Source: Moorella humiferrea | Lineage (GTDB): Bacteria > Bacillota > DSM-521 > Neomoorellales > Neomoorellaceae | DNA length: 64,000 nucleotides | Assembly: GCF_039233145.1 (NCBI RefSeq) | Contig: NZ_CP136419.1 | Span: forward strand, 2,020,001-2,084,000 | Direction of reading: 5' to 3' | Shown here: piece after piece, positions 1-8,145 of the stretch | Numbering within the stretch: the stretch's first letter is position 1 | Layout of the letters: the number at the start of each line of letters is the position of its first letter | Position numbers and translations under genes: made by a program | Notes under the pieces: model-generated | Told to the model about the DNA's origin: nothing | What the model saw: the letters and a program-made list of their open reading frames with translations, nothing else | Databases searched by the model: none

Positions 1-530
1 TTAGAGGTATAATACCCTGGCGGGCGGTGGCCCACCAGACCGATACGCTTGCCCTTAAGCCATTTCATGGCACCGGCGGCCCTAATAAAGGCCAGGACTT
101 CCTGTTCTACTTTGGGTGAGCCCGGGTTACCATAAACTCCCTTGAACTTCTTCCCGGCAGCATTTAATGCATGGGCACCTAAATTCAGCCCGCAGAAAGA
201 GTTTAGACGCAAGCGCTCGCCGGTAGGTTCTTCTTTTACGGCCCAGATTAGTAAAGGTAAATCAACGTTTCCGGCCAGGTTAAGGATTAAGGAGGCATCG
301 GTAAAAGTTCCCTGAACGGCAATGATGGCCGTCAGGTCCATTTCCTTGAGTTTCCGAGCTGCAGCGATTGCTTCCTGGGGTATGGTTACCGGCGCCTCGA
401 TGGTTTCCGCAGCAATTCCTGCTTCCTGTAAAGTTTTTTTAACACCCACGAAAAATTCATTGGCCAGCGGCATGTCAAAAAACGGCCGGCCCAGCATTAC
501 CAAACCTACTTTTGGAGCTATTCTAACCAA
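1..530 (-). CDS. L-fucose/L-arabinose isomerase-family protein, N-terminal part
   Basis: The first 176 residues of a leftward gene that runs off the window. The frame has only one possible start, a TTG at 530, with AAAGGG upstream; a stop lies in frame behind it. The visible part has blocks typical of the fucose/arabinose isomerase family: RPFFDMPLANEFF near the start, a LIWAVKEEPTGERLRLNSF stretch with NSFCGLNLGAHAL following, and RPPGYYTS at the edge. Members interconvert aldoses and ketoses or are uncharacterised relatives; the metal-binding C-terminal half is not visible, so activity cannot be judged. It is the last visible gene of the leftward sugar-transport operon, 39 bases after the UroD-like gene, which suggests it isomerises the imported sugar. 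Confidence 0.75.
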   Translation of the reverse strand, partial: MVRIAPKVGLVMLGRPFFDMPLANEFFVGVKKTLQEAGIAAETIEAPVTIPQEAIAAARKLKEMDLTAIIAVQGTFTDASLILNLAGNVDLPLLIWAVKEEPTGERLRLNSFCGLNLGAHALNAAGKKFKGVYGNPGSPKVEQEVLAFIRAAGAMKWLKGKRIGLVGHRPPGYYTS

Positions 531-569
531 TGAGCAACACCCTTTCGCCTTAAACCTTTAATTTTAACT

Positions 570-1712
570 TTAATAAACTCCATATTCCTGTAGGGCTTCC
601 CACATAGCCATGATGTTTTCCGGCGGAACATCCGGTTGAATATTGTGTACCGTATTGAAGATAAAACCGCCACCCGGTGCAAGATCATCAATTCGCCGGC
701 GAACTTCATCTTTTATTTCTTCCGGTTTACCATGGGGAAGAATTGTTTGCGTTTCAATACCTCCACCCCAGAAGCAAACATCCTTACCAAATTCCCGTTT
801 TAGCTTAGCCGTATCATCCATCCCTGCTGCACTTAATTGAATAGGATTTAAAATATCGATCCCTACTTCAATAAAATCAGGTATCAATTCTCTTATTGCC
901 CCGCAGGAATGAAAGAATATCTTAACCGGCGCCAAGCTTTTTATAAAGCCATATAAATCTTTTTGCCTGGGCTTAACGTATTTTCGATACAGGTCTGGTG
1001 ATATAAGCAAGGAGTATTGGGTACCCAGGTCTTCACCTTGCTGGACAATATCAATATAGCCGCCGCATTTTGTTAACATGTTGTACCAGTACTGCTTTTT
1101 ATTTTCAATAATCTTATCCATCACCGCGCATACCATATCAGGATTAAGAATTAAACCCATTAAAAACTTTTCCATCCCAAGTAAACGGGCGGCAGTTTCC
1201 GTAAACCCAGGGCAAATGTCCTGGGCTACTATGGCACATCCCGTTTTTTCGGCTATAACCTTTAGTTCCTCAGCTAATCCTTGATACCGTTCCGGTTCAT
1301 TAAAATCGGGCCAAGGAAATTCTTCAACATCTTGCACTATCTCCACATGTTTTAAGGGGTTAGACATGGCATCATAATAAAAGCCATTTACTTTAGGCAT
1401 TTGCCATAAAACTTGCCACTCATCATTAAAACTAAAATAATTTCCGTCCTCGGTTATTGAGGTAGGCGGCAGGCGTCGCGTTATTGGACGTGTATCTATT
1501 CTTAAACAATTGACTACGTCGTCTTCTACCAACGCCAGTTGTTGAATTGGATCATATAACTTGCCAGAACCAACTTGCAAACCTAAATGCTGTCGTAAAC
1601 GCTGGTAAGCAAGGATATGAATACCCGTAACCCCTGATGAACCCAGATCAAAGGGTACCCGATCGGGTTCTTTATGATTAAGGGCCGTTAAGACCCTTTC
1701 TCTCCCTGTCAC
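570..1712 (-). CDS. Uroporphyrinogen-decarboxylase-fold protein, probable cobamide methyltransferase type
   Basis: A 380-residue protein of the UroD superfamily, starting MTGRERVLTALNHKEPDRVPFD, the usual N-terminus of the non-haem members. It carries HSCG at about residues 268-271 and a further Cys at about 313 (DVCFWGGG), the His-x-Cys plus Cys arrangement that binds zinc in MtaA/MtbA-type methyltransferases; true decarboxylases lack it. From that, a role in methyl transfer rather than haem synthesis is likely. It sits between a sugar ABC permease (22-base gap) and a fucose-isomerase-like gene, with no corrinoid protein gene next to it. Such UroD-like genes are often seen in clostridial sugar operons with no proven function. 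Removal of a methyl group from a methylated sugar is one guess. Confidence 0.8.
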   Translation of the reverse strand: MTGRERVLTALNHKEPDRVPFDLGSSGVTGIHILAYQRLRQHLGLQVGSGKLYDPIQQLALVEDDVVNCLRIDTRPITRRLPPTSITEDGNYFSFNDEWQVLWQMPKVNGFYYDAMSNPLKHVEIVQDVEEFPWPDFNEPERYQGLAEELKVIAEKTGCAIVAQDICPGFTETAARLLGMEKFLMGLILNPDMVCAVMDKIIENKKQYWYNMLTKCGGYIDIVQQGEDLGTQYSLLISPDLYRKYVKPRQKDLYGFIKSLAPVKIFFHSCGAIRELIPDFIEVGIDILNPIQLSAAGMDDTAKLKREFGKDVCFWGGGIETQTILPHGKPEEIKDEVRRRIDDLAPGGGFIFNTVHNIQPDVPPENIMAMWEALQEYGVY

Positions 1713-1734
1713 TCTTTATTTCCTCCTCTTTGCT

Positions 1735-2580
1735 TTACCCTTTGACGGCGCCGCCGGTAAGGCCTTCAACTAGATAACGTTGCAGTAAGACAAAGAGAAT
1801 AAGGACTGGTAGGGTGGTGATAAAAGAGGCAGCCATCATGCCACTCCAGTCATGCTTAAATTGCCCGGTAAAAGCTAAAACCATCCCTGCCGGTAGAGTT
1901 TTCATCATTATATCGTTGGTAAGGGTCAAAGGAAACAGCAGGTTATTCCAGGCGTCTAAAAAGGCAAAAATACCTGTCGCTACTATTCCGGGAATCGTCA
2001 AGGGAAGAACGACTGTCCACATGGCTTTTAGCCTACTGCAACCATCTACCATGGCAGCCTGTTCGATTTCTACCGGCACTGAATCGATAAAACCTTTAAT
2101 CATCCAGATTCCAAAGGGAAGGGCAAAGGATGTAAAGGCAATTACCATTCCCGTATACGTATTAAGAAGGTGCGCCTTGACATATAAGAGATATAAAGGA
2201 GCCAGCATAACGACCAGGGGAAACATTTGCGTTACCAAAACACTCACCAAAATCTGGTCCCGAAAACGAAATTTAAGCCTTGACAAGGCATAACCTGCTA
2301 AAGTTGCAAGGACAATGGTAATCAAAACGGTTAATAAAGCCGTTATCAGGCTGTTGAAGAAAAACCTTCCTATCGGCGATATGCCGGTAGTTAAGGCAGT
2401 ATAGTTCTCCAAGGTCGGTTTTAAAGGCCAGAAATCTGGTGGCACTTTAAAGACATCCATGTTGGTTTTTAATGACGTTACCAGCATCCAGTAAATCGGG
2501 AAAAGCGACCAACCTAAGATAACTATTACCGTTCCCCATACACTTAATGTCCAGCCTAAAGAAAAGCGACGCCGAAACAT
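1735..2580 (-). CDS. Carbohydrate ABC transporter permease, MalG/UgpE family
   Basis: A 281-residue inner-membrane protein with about six hydrophobic segments. The first lies at residues 10-35 and is followed by the MLVTSLK block common to MalG-type permeases. The EAA loop that contacts the ATPase reads EQAAMVDGCSRLKAMWTVVLP in the C-terminal third. It pairs with the MalF-type permease encoded 29 bases upstream. Together with the binding lipoprotein and the ATPase further upstream it forms a complete importer of the CUT1 class, which usually takes up oligosaccharides or glycosides. The substrate cannot be read from the sequence. Confidence 0.92.
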   Translation of the reverse strand: MFRRRFSLGWTLSVWGTVIVILGWSLFPIYWMLVTSLKTNMDVFKVPPDFWPLKPTLENYTALTTGISPIGRFFFNSLITALLTVLITIVLATLAGYALSRLKFRFRDQILVSVLVTQMFPLVVMLAPLYLLYVKAHLLNTYTGMVIAFTSFALPFGIWMIKGFIDSVPVEIEQAAMVDGCSRLKAMWTVVLPLTIPGIVATGIFAFLDAWNNLLFPLTLTNDIMMKTLPAGMVLAFTGQFKHDWSGMMAASFITTLPVLILFVLLQRYLVEGLTGGAVKG

Positions 2581-2609
2581 GAACTTATCCTCCCGCGTTA
2601 ACTTAATAT

Positions 2610-3536
2610 TTACCCATGTACTTGTTTATAAAGCATCTTTACATAAATCATAGATACAATCAATAAAACTGCACACCAAACGATACCTACCGCTGAGGCA
2701 TAACCAAGATTAAACTGTTCAAAAGCCAGACGATAAATATAGATAACTAAGGTAGTTGTTGAAAAAACGGGTCCTCCCCCTGTCATTGTGTAGATGATCG
2801 GGAAGTTGTTGAAATTGCGAATTACCATTAGCAGGCTTGTAATTACCAGGATCCCCCTTAAATAAGGCAAGGTTACATGAATAAATTCCTGCCAACGGCT
2901 CGCTCCTTCTACAATGGCGGCTTCTTTGACATCCATAGGAATTGCCTTCAAACCTGCTGTAAACATTAAGATATAAAAGGGTACTTGGTTCCAGATGTTG
3001 GCCACGATGACAGCGATCATCGCCAAATGTTCATCCATTAGCCAAGGGAGAAATTCCTTAATAATGCCGGCGTGTTTGAGAATAACATTGGCTATCCCGA
3101 CTTCAACATCAAAAATTAACATAAAGAGAAAACCAACTACAACTCCGGGAATAATCCATGGCACCAATACCACACCGCGAAGGCCGGCAAATCGCTCTGG
3201 CAGCTGATCAATGGCAATGGCTCCGATTAAACCGATCACTAAACTTACAACAACTGAAACCCCCGTAAAGATCAGTGTATTTTTAAAGGCTAACCAGAAG
3301 GTATCATCATGCAGCATATTTTTGTAATTTGTTAGTAGATTAAATTCTATTTCGTTCGGTTTAGTCAACTCATAATGAAAAAGGGAAAGAAAGGATGAAC
3401 TAATTAGTGGATAAAGGATGACTATACTTAAAACAAAAATAGCTGGAAATACTAAAAGGAAGGGGAGAGGCAAGCGGAGCCATCCCCGCTTGCCTTCTTC
3501 TTCGTTTAATTCTTTACCAATTTTCTTATTTACCAT
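2610..3536 (-). CDS. Carbohydrate ABC transporter permease, MalF/UgpA family
   Basis: A 308-residue membrane protein with a charged, lysine-rich cytoplasmic N-terminus of about 20 residues and then six hydrophobic segments. The EAA loop reads EAAIVEGASRWQEFIHVTLP at about residues 210-230, and the TMTGGGP block typical of MalF-like permeases follows. The ATG at 3536 lies inside the end of the binding-protein gene (11-base overlap) and has GGAGGG eight bases upstream, so the two are probably translationally coupled. It forms the membrane channel with the downstream MalG-type subunit. Confidence 0.92.
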   Translation of the reverse strand: MVNKKIGKELNEEEGKRGWLRLPLPFLLVFPAIFVLSIVILYPLISSSFLSLFHYELTKPNEIEFNLLTNYKNMLHDDTFWLAFKNTLIFTGVSVVVSLVIGLIGAIAIDQLPERFAGLRGVVLVPWIIPGVVVGFLFMLIFDVEVGIANVILKHAGIIKEFLPWLMDEHLAMIAVIVANIWNQVPFYILMFTAGLKAIPMDVKEAAIVEGASRWQEFIHVTLPYLRGILVITSLLMVIRNFNNFPIIYTMTGGGPVFSTTTLVIYIYRLAFEQFNLGYASAVGIVWCAVLLIVSMIYVKMLYKQVHG

Positions 3537-4833
3537 TAATGATACCCTCCAGCTTTGTTTGGACGTTATTTAATATCTCAGGAATTGGCTTATTAGTAGT
3601 AATTACCTCTTGCATACCTGCCATGACTACTGTTGCTATTTTAGAATAATTAGGTCCGTATGGTAACCTTACTTCCGCCGGAACAATTTTTTCGATAAAG
3701 GCTTTTCTGGCCGGGTCACTAAACTCTTTTGGGAATCTTTGTACCGCACTTTGAACGGTTGGTAAAAACCCTAACGGTATAACATAAGTTTTTATTGAAA
3801 AATCGCTTCGTGCCAAGAATTCGGCAAACTTAGCCGCGGCTTCCTTATGCTTGGAAGCTTTGAATATGGCCAAATTATGATCGTCAGGTGCAGAATAAGG
3901 CTTTTTGTCGGCACCTACAGGTAAGGTCGTTACTCCCCAGGTTTCATAGAATTTTTCATCGGTGATTGATTTATCAAAGCTCTGGACTATTCCTTTAAAG
4001 GATGGGCCATCAAAGCCAAATACTAAACGATTCTGGGCTGCCAGGGGCCGGAATTCACCAAATTTTTTACCCGGCAGGGTATAACCCTTCTGTACCAGCA
4101 TGCGTAACCACTCAGCATAGGGTCCCATTTTATTAGCCTGGACTTTATCACCATCAACGGGTACTGTGCCGAAGGCACTCATAAATGACCATTCGTGGGA
4201 TAGTCCCAATGTGCGAATTGTTGTATCGATTTGGAGCGGAACAACATCGTTAGGTAACTTTTGTTTTATTATTTCCATAGCTTTTGTAAGCTCATCTATT
4301 GTCTGCGGCGGATTATTTGGATCCAATCCAGCCTGCTGCAAAAGCTTCTTATTATACCAGAAGCCAAGGGGATGGCCTACCCAAGGTATAAGATAATGTT
4401 TTCCCTCATACATACCAAAATCATATAGTTTTTTATTTACATCATCTAAGAATTCCTTGGAAAGCAAATTGTCATTTGGCTCCAAAGCTCCCATTGCGGC
4501 AAGACTTATCCCTACGTCAAAGTGTACTTGGGCAATATCAGGTGCATTCCCACCAGTGGTCATAATAGTTAGCTGATTTAATTGTTCCCCCACAGGTATT
4601 GGTACATTCTTAACTTTAATTCCAGGATTTTGTTTTTCAAATTCTTTTATTACATCCAACATTTGTTGTTTAGTTGCTTCTTCCGCCGTAGCCCAATTAA
4701 CGAAGGTGATTTCTACCGTGCCTTGGGAATCACTACTTTTTTGCCCTGAACTCCCACCGCCGCATGCCGTAAGAATCATAGCAACTAATACCAGCACCAG
4801 CGTCAAAGGGACCCATTTCTTTTTTAGCATCAC
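3526..4833 (-). CDS. Sugar ABC transporter substrate-binding lipoprotein (CUT1 class)
   Basis: A 435-residue extracytoplasmic solute-binding protein of the MalE/UgpB type (SBP_bac_1 fold). The N-terminus has a lysine-rich start, a hydrophobic stretch and the lipobox LTAC (cleavage before Cys24), followed by a Gly/Ser-rich linker, so it should be lipid-anchored outside the membrane. Family landmarks include GGNAPDIAQVHFD near residue 90 and the GFWYNKKLLQQAGLDP block near 155. The start is taken as GTG at 4833, with AGGAGG about ten bases upstream; the adjacent ATG at 4830 is equally possible. It presents the sugar to the permeases that follow. Ligand unknown. Confidence 0.92.
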   Translation of the reverse strand: MMLKKKWVPLTLVLVLVAMILTACGGGSSGQKSSDSQGTVEITFVNWATAEEATKQQMLDVIKEFEKQNPGIKVKNVPIPVGEQLNQLTIMTTGGNAPDIAQVHFDVGISLAAMGALEPNDNLLSKEFLDDVNKKLYDFGMYEGKHYLIPWVGHPLGFWYNKKLLQQAGLDPNNPPQTIDELTKAMEIIKQKLPNDVVPLQIDTTIRTLGLSHEWSFMSAFGTVPVDGDKVQANKMGPYAEWLRMLVQKGYTLPGKKFGEFRPLAAQNRLVFGFDGPSFKGIVQSFDKSITDEKFYETWGVTTLPVGADKKPYSAPDDHNLAIFKASKHKEAAAKFAEFLARSDFSIKTYVIPLGFLPTVQSAVQRFPKEFSDPARKAFIEKIVPAEVRLPYGPNYSKIATVVMAGMQEVITTNKPIPEILNNVQTKLEGIINGK

Positions 4834-4869
4834 TTAATATTGACCTCCTAATTAATTCTTTCCTTAAAT

Positions 4870-5976
4870 TTACTGGCCAACGCTAAAATCAATAATACAT
4901 TTGCCACTCTGCGCGTCAAATAAATGTAAATTGCCTTGCCAAGCTTTAACTTTAATAGCCGCCCCCATTTGCGGAGCTTTCTCAAAGCCGCTCGTTTTAA
5001 TAACAACCTCCTCTTTACCTGACGTTCTAGCGTGAATTATTGTTTCTGATCCTATATTCTCCACCACCTCCACTTCGCAGGGGATGCAAGCCCCCTTATC
5101 ATCATTATTTACTATGGTCAAACTTTCGGGACGAATGCCTAAGATAACTTCTTGGCTTGCCATTATAGGCACCTTTGTAGTCGGTAGGTTCAGAGTAAAT
5201 CCCTGGGTCTTAAACAAAACTTTGCCGTTCTGTTGTTCAATCACACCCTTTAAAAAATTCATCGGCGGCGATCCTATAAACCCGGCTACAAAGATATTGC
5301 CCGGATTATTATAAATTTCCTTTGGCGTCCCGACTTGTTGGACAATCCCGTCCTTCATGACAACAATCCGCATGCCCATGGTCATGGCTTCGGTCTGATC
5401 ATGGGTTACATAAACAACTGTTGTTTTTAGCCGCTGGTGAAGCTTTATTAACTCGGCCCTCATCTGCACCCGCAGCTTGGCATCGAGGTTACTCAGCGGC
5501 TCATCCATAAGAAACACCTGGGGATGGCGGACGATGGCTCGACCAAGGGCTACCCGTTGCCGCTGGCCGCCGGAAAGCTGCTTGGGATATCTGTCTAAAA
5601 GGTGGGCTATACCTAAAATCTCAGCCGCTTCTTTGACGCGGACTTCGATTTCTTGTTTTGGTACTTTACGTAGCCGCAGGCCGAAGGCCATATTATCGAA
5701 AACTTTCATATGGGGATAAAGAGCGTAGTTCTGAAAAACCATAGCAATATCCCGATCTTTGGGTTCCAGATGGGTTACCTTACGTTCGCCGATGTAAATA
5801 TCTCCTTCTGTTGGTGTTTCCAGGCCGGCAATCATACGCAGGGTGGTACTTTTACCACATCCGGAAGGGCCTACGAGGACTAAAAATTCCCCGTCTTTAA
5901 TTTCTAAATCGGTTTTGGCGACCGCCGTGGTGTTGCCGAATACCTTAGTTACTCCTACAAGTCTGACTTCAGCCAA
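4870..5976 (-). CDS. Sugar ABC transporter ATP-binding protein, MsmX/UgpC family
   Basis: A 368-residue ATPase with Walker A GPSGCGKST, Q-loop FQNYALYPHM, signature LSGGQRQRVALGRA, Walker B VFLMDEPLSNLDA and the H-loop VTHDQTEAM. A C-terminal TOBE/MOP-like domain (from about residue 240) is typical of UgpC/MsmX and carries the regulatory or dimer contacts. I place the start at TTG 5976, because GGAGGGAGG sits seven to eight bases upstream; a longer frame begins at 6003 but has no such site. This TTG overlaps the stop of the phosphofructokinase gene (TTGGCTGA), suggesting coupled translation. It powers the CUT1 importer encoded just downstream. Confidence 0.92.
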   Translation of the reverse strand: MAEVRLVGVTKVFGNTTAVAKTDLEIKDGEFLVLVGPSGCGKSTTLRMIAGLETPTEGDIYIGERKVTHLEPKDRDIAMVFQNYALYPHMKVFDNMAFGLRLRKVPKQEIEVRVKEAAEILGIAHLLDRYPKQLSGGQRQRVALGRAIVRHPQVFLMDEPLSNLDAKLRVQMRAELIKLHQRLKTTVVYVTHDQTEAMTMGMRIVVMKDGIVQQVGTPKEIYNNPGNIFVAGFIGSPPMNFLKGVIEQQNGKVLFKTQGFTLNLPTTKVPIMASQEVILGIRPESLTIVNNDDKGACIPCEVEVVENIGSETIIHARTSGKEEVVIKTSGFEKAPQMGAAIKVKAWQGNLHLFDAQSGKCIIDFSVGQ

Positions 5977-7198
5977 GGTAAGTCCTCCCTCCACAGACAA
6001 CACACGAAGATTTATTGGTGGCTCTTAAATCAGCCGGCCATAAAACCGGTTCGATTTCTCCTACAAGTGGTTTTATCCATTCTACAAATTCCGGGGTTAC
6101 CCGTTTATTAACCCGGTCGTAGTAGTTCAAAGGTAATTGTTTTTCTATCCCGGCTACCCGTTCCAGGGGAGTAAAACCGGTTTCCGAGTAATCCCCTTGC
6201 CTGACGAGGGTTACCATTTGCCCTCCTCCTTCCGCAACGGCCAGCCGTACGGCCGCCCGACCCACGCGGTAGGCTTCCTCCTCATCAACCGGCGATACGC
6301 AGGCGGCAAAACTTCTCTGATTCATTCCCAGGATCTGTGCCCGAGCCCGCACTCCGAGCCTTTCGTTAACCAGCCGCGCCAAGTATTCGGCCGCCCCCGT
6401 CCGTACCGCATGACATCCCGAATCGCTCATGCCGGCAAAAGGTATGTCACCCATAGGTTCTCCCTTTTTATTTCGTAATCCCTCACCGATGACAGCCAAT
6501 ACATAACCTTGTTTTTTATATACCTTTTCAATATGAGCGATAAATTCGTCTTCATCAATAGGTACTTCCGGGATGAAGAGGGGATTAATGGTCGCGGTGG
6601 GGTCTGTGGCCAGAAATGAAGCGGCGGCAAGCCAACCAACCATACGGCCCATAGTTTCGATGATCCGCACTTGTTCAAAACGCCGCATGGCCTGCAGGTC
6701 CAAAACCTGGTCCCGCACCGACAGGGCGACATAACGAGCCGCACTGCCGTAACCGGGGGCATGGTCGGTTACCTCCAGGTCGTTATCAACGGTCTTTGGT
6801 ACACCCACCACTTCTATCGCCACATTTTCCTGGCGACACATATCTTGCATTCGCAGGCAAGTATCCATGGTGCCGTTACCGCCAATAAATAGAAAATAAT
6901 GGCAATCATTGGCTTTTAAAAATTTAATAACTTTAAGTATATCTTCATCTGTAAGAGGATATCGGCTTCCGCCCAGGATAGCCGCCGGTGTATGCCGCAG
7001 TTTATCCAGCTCATCCCTTCTTAGATTGCTAAGCTCGACGAATTCACCCCTTAAAGCACCTTCCAGGCCATGGAACAGCCCGTATACCCGCCCCACCTGC
7101 GGCTGGTACCCGGCCTCGGCGACGATCCCTGCCAAGGTGCTGTTAATTACCGACGTAGGGCCACCTGATTGGGCTACAAACAACGACTTCTGCTTCAT
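5969..7198 (-). CDS. 6-phosphofructokinase family kinase, PPi-type clade
   Basis: A 409-residue PfkA-superfamily protein starting MKQKSLFVAQSGGPTSVINST. It is longer than the bacterial ATP-dependent enzyme (about 320 residues) and matches the length of the pyrophosphate-dependent clade. At the donor site it has GGNGTMDT, where ATP enzymes have GGDGS and PPi enzymes usually GGDD. It has PKTVDNDL, with the Lys typical of PPi enzymes in place of the Gly of ATP enzymes. So the donor is not certain. TDHAPGYGSAARY and a GMNQRS block are also present. It follows the GntR gene and overlaps the transporter ATPase gene, so it probably phosphorylates a ketose phosphate, or a related sugar, derived from the imported substrate. 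Confidence 0.85.
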   Translation of the reverse strand: MKQKSLFVAQSGGPTSVINSTLAGIVAEAGYQPQVGRVYGLFHGLEGALRGEFVELSNLRRDELDKLRHTPAAILGGSRYPLTDEDILKVIKFLKANDCHYFLFIGGNGTMDTCLRMQDMCRQENVAIEVVGVPKTVDNDLEVTDHAPGYGSAARYVALSVRDQVLDLQAMRRFEQVRIIETMGRMVGWLAAASFLATDPTATINPLFIPEVPIDEDEFIAHIEKVYKKQGYVLAVIGEGLRNKKGEPMGDIPFAGMSDSGCHAVRTGAAEYLARLVNERLGVRARAQILGMNQRSFAACVSPVDEEEAYRVGRAAVRLAVAEGGGQMVTLVRQGDYSETGFTPLERVAGIEKQLPLNYYDRVNKRVTPEFVEWIKPLVGEIEPVLWPADLRATNKSSCVVCGGRTYLG

Positions 7199-7266
7199 AT
7201 TAAATTACCACTCACTCCGTCTATTTTAATAATGGGAAGCAATGAAAACGGTAAAGAGCTTAAATT

Positions 7267-8034
7267 TTACGGCAGCAAGACACCTTCGAAGTTATTATTG
7301 GACGGGTACAAAAAGACGCGGTACTTATAGCGGTCGGCCCGGTAAATGTTGATGGAAAGCTCAACAGGGCGGTCACCGGCATAGGCGAGGCGTTCCATGA
7401 CAAGTACAGGGAATCCTACCCTTACGTCCAGCAGTTGGGCTTCCTTTTTGCGGGCCACACTGGCGGCAATGGTCTGCTCGGCCCTGGTGAGGGTCAGGCC
7501 CAATTCCCTGGTTGCAATTTCATATAGCGCTTCTTTACCCAGGTCGAATTCGGCCATACGCCGGCCGTATTCATAGGGCCAGTAACTGCGCAAATAAACC
7601 ACGGGTTTACCGTTTAATTTCTGGAGCCTTTCCACCAGGAACATCTTCTGGTTGCCAAAAACACTAAGGCCCGGCGTCTTTTCCAGTTCTCGCGGGGTAA
7701 TTTCTACCGGACGGAGATCAAGAACGTCGGCGCTTGGAGTGAAACCGTGGCGGCGCATTTCTTCAAAAAATCCCGTCAGCCGGCCTAGGGTCTCTTCAAC
7801 GTGTTCCTTTTTTACGAAGGTACCCTTTCCAGGTTTGCGCTCCAGCCATCCTTCCTGCACCAGCTGGGCAACCGCCCGGCGGACGGTGGTGCTGCTCACG
7901 CCGTACTTCTCCATCAATTCTTTATCGGTGGGAAAAAGATCGCCTACGCTCCATCTGCCATTTTTAATGGCTTCGCGCAGGTCGTTGGTAATCTGATAAT
8001 GTAGCGGTAGGGGTTCGTTTTTATTGAAAACCAT
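7267..8034 (-). CDS. GntR-family transcriptional regulator (HutC/FarR subgroup)
   Basis: A 255-residue regulator. Residues 1-75 form the winged helix (PLHYQITNDLREAIKNG, then LMEKYGVSSTTVRRAVAQL and GKGTFV); the rest is a UTRA ligand-binding domain, with the LVMERLAYAGDRPVELS block near 210. It is the first gene of the leftward sugar operon and faces the aldolase operon across overlapping promoters, so it probably represses both until a sugar phosphate binds. It is closely related to the regulator at 13574-14347: the DNA-binding halves share the FPTDK-LMEKYGVSS, TVRRAVA, PGKGTFVK and VEETLGRLTGFFEEM blocks. Confidence 0.92.
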   Translation of the reverse strand: MVFNKNEPLPLHYQITNDLREAIKNGRWSVGDLFPTDKELMEKYGVSSTTVRRAVAQLVQEGWLERKPGKGTFVKKEHVEETLGRLTGFFEEMRRHGFTPSADVLDLRPVEITPRELEKTPGLSVFGNQKMFLVERLQKLNGKPVVYLRSYWPYEYGRRMAEFDLGKEALYEIATRELGLTLTRAEQTIAASVARKKEAQLLDVRVGFPVLVMERLAYAGDRPVELSINIYRADRYKYRVFLYPSNNNFEGVLLP

Positions 8035-8078
8035 TTAAGAGTTTCCCCAATCACTTTGTAATATTATATATTTGCGTC

Positions 8079-8107
8079 TTTACACTTTAATTATATTTTG
8101 TTAGTAT
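8079..8107 (+). promoter_or_regulatory. Promoter of the rightward aldolase-tim-larA operon
   Basis: TTTACA at 8079-8084 and TAGTAT at 8102-8107 with a 17-base spacer, giving a start about 8114 and a leader of about 30 bases that contains GGGAGG just before the aldolase ATG. It interlocks with the leftward promoter, so one bound repressor could silence both operons. Confidence 0.6.
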
Positions 8108-8118
8108 TATTTCGTCAA
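8090..8118 (-). promoter_or_regulatory. Promoter of the leftward gntR-pfk-ABC operon
   Basis: On the minus strand, TTGACG at 8118-8113, a 17-base spacer and a perfect TATAAT at 8095-8090. This is a near-consensus sigma-A promoter placing transcription start near 8083, about 50 bases before the GntR start. It overlaps the opposite-strand promoter at 8079-8107. Confidence 0.7.
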
Positions 8119-8145
8119 GTGAATTTTTAACGGGAGGTTAAAAAA

